Positions 63,641-64,000 of a DNA stretch of 64,000 nucleotides are shown here, one piece after another. The stretch lies in the NCBI GenBank assembly GCA_964461135.1, contig CAYWTB010000008.1:1-64000 (forward strand). Direction: 5' to 3'. Each line of letters begins with the position of its first letter. Position 1 is the stretch's first letter. Below the pieces are notes generated by a model. That model was not told where the DNA came from. It worked only from the letters and a program-made list of their open reading frames with translations, and ran no database searches. This stretch comes from RQOF01 sp964461135. Lineage in GTDB: Bacteria > Calditrichota > Calditrichia > RBG-13-44-9. The translations under genes and the position numbers were made by a program.

Positions 63641-64000
63641 ATGGAGTACAAATGGGTTTTAGGTTGCGATTATGATGAAGAAATAGTTGAAGACATATCC
63701 CGGGAGCTCGCGGTCCCTCCCATTATGGCCAGAATTTTACTGAACCGCCAGATCGACTCTTTTGAGAAGGCGCATTCTTTTTTCCGGCCGGACCTGGAAA
63801 ACCTGTATGATCCTTATTTGCTGAATGGAATGGATAAGGCGGTGGAGCGGTTACACAAGGCCTTGCATACGGGTGAAAATATTCTCATCTATGGTGATTA
63901 TGATGTGGATGGTGTGTCTTCGGCGGCAATTCTTTATCTTGTTCTCTCCCGCATGGTGGGATCCAAAGTATCATATTATATTCCAGACCGCATGACTGAA
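63641..64000 (+). CDS. recJ: Single-stranded-DNA exonuclease RecJ, 5' part
   Basis: The first 120 codons of RecJ; the gene continues beyond the window. VPPIMARILLNRQID matches the RecJ N-terminus and LIYGDYDVDGVSSAAILY carries the DHH-family metal motif DYDVDG. RecJ degrades 5'-ended single strands in recombination and repair. The ATG at 63641 opens the frame with MEYKWVLG, and GGTGTATGA upstream is a weak ribosome-binding site. Another ATG at 63637 is out of frame. Confidence 0.95.
   Translation, partial: MEYKWVLGCDYDEEIVEDISRELAVPPIMARILLNRQIDSFEKAHSFFRPDLENLYDPYLLNGMDKAVERLHKALHTGENILIYGDYDVDGVSSAAILYLVLSRMVGSKVSYYIPDRMTE

Overview
The window looks like a chromosomal segment of an uncultured Gram-negative bacterium of the FCB type. 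Supporting signs are many secreted TPR proteins and outer-membrane beta-barrels, lipoproteins with clear lipoboxes, a lone ExbD, SPOR and SpoIID/LytB envelope proteins, an S9 peptidase with a PD40 propeller, and moderate GC content. Several families (the secreted protein often mislabelled 'asparagine synthetase B', the RQC-minor-1 protein, the EF-P with a PGN tip) recall Neomarinimicrobiota, Calditrichota and relatives. That placement is inference from protein style; no 16S gene is present.

Layout. 0.1-5.3 kb: housekeeping genes accD, surE, guaA and glmS on the plus strand. 5.3-6.2 kb: tRNA-Leu(CAG) followed by a 201-bp duplication that carries the tRNA 3' end, a terminator and a small GIY-YIG nuclease gene; the second copy is truncated and has a 28-bp palindrome in its T-loop. 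6.3-12.3 kb: a MATE-like transporter, a nucleoside deoxyribosyltransferase-like protein, an M49-type lipoprotein peptidase with an in-frame TAG, an esterase, a cold-shock protein, a frameshifted TauE/SafE transporter and the tail of a DUF3857/transglutaminase-type protein. 12.3-19.9 kb (minus): yjbQ-type gene, the secreted GATase-like/TPR pair, hemW, lepB, lepA.

20-27 kb (minus): a GMC oxidoreductase plus aldehyde dehydrogenase pair, a decayed DHA2-type MFS gene, a TPR protein and an intact MFS transporter. 27-33 kb (minus): an envelope module with a histidine kinase, a sigma-54 response regulator, a CxxCH haem-binding-domain protein, a Met/Gln-rich exported protein, a beta-barrel and a DUF2231 membrane protein. 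This is the best candidate for an uncharacterised system. 33-39.5 kb: metallophosphoesterase, aldo/keto reductase, a broken MDR oxidoreductase, an alpha-oxoamine synthase and an HD protein.

40-45 kb: operon exbD-holB-ricT-metG (minus). 45-52 kb: S9 peptidase, a beta-barrel with an out-of-frame start, an RQC-minor-1 protein, the DUF47/PiT phosphate pair and a WbqC-like protein. 52-60.4 kb (plus): efp, a TPR protein, rpsU, yqeY, cvpA, mutS2, DUF423, an enoyl-CoA hydratase, then a converging receiver/H-box protein and a TIGR01777 epimerase. 60.6-64 kb: SPOR protein, SpoIID/LytB lipoprotein, beta-barrel, and the start of recJ running off the window.

An unusual number of genes are broken by stops or frameshifts. 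Some breaks lie in A/T homopolymers and could be sequencing errors. Others are base substitutions or real truncations and look like gene decay. No transposase, phage gene or CRISPR array was seen.
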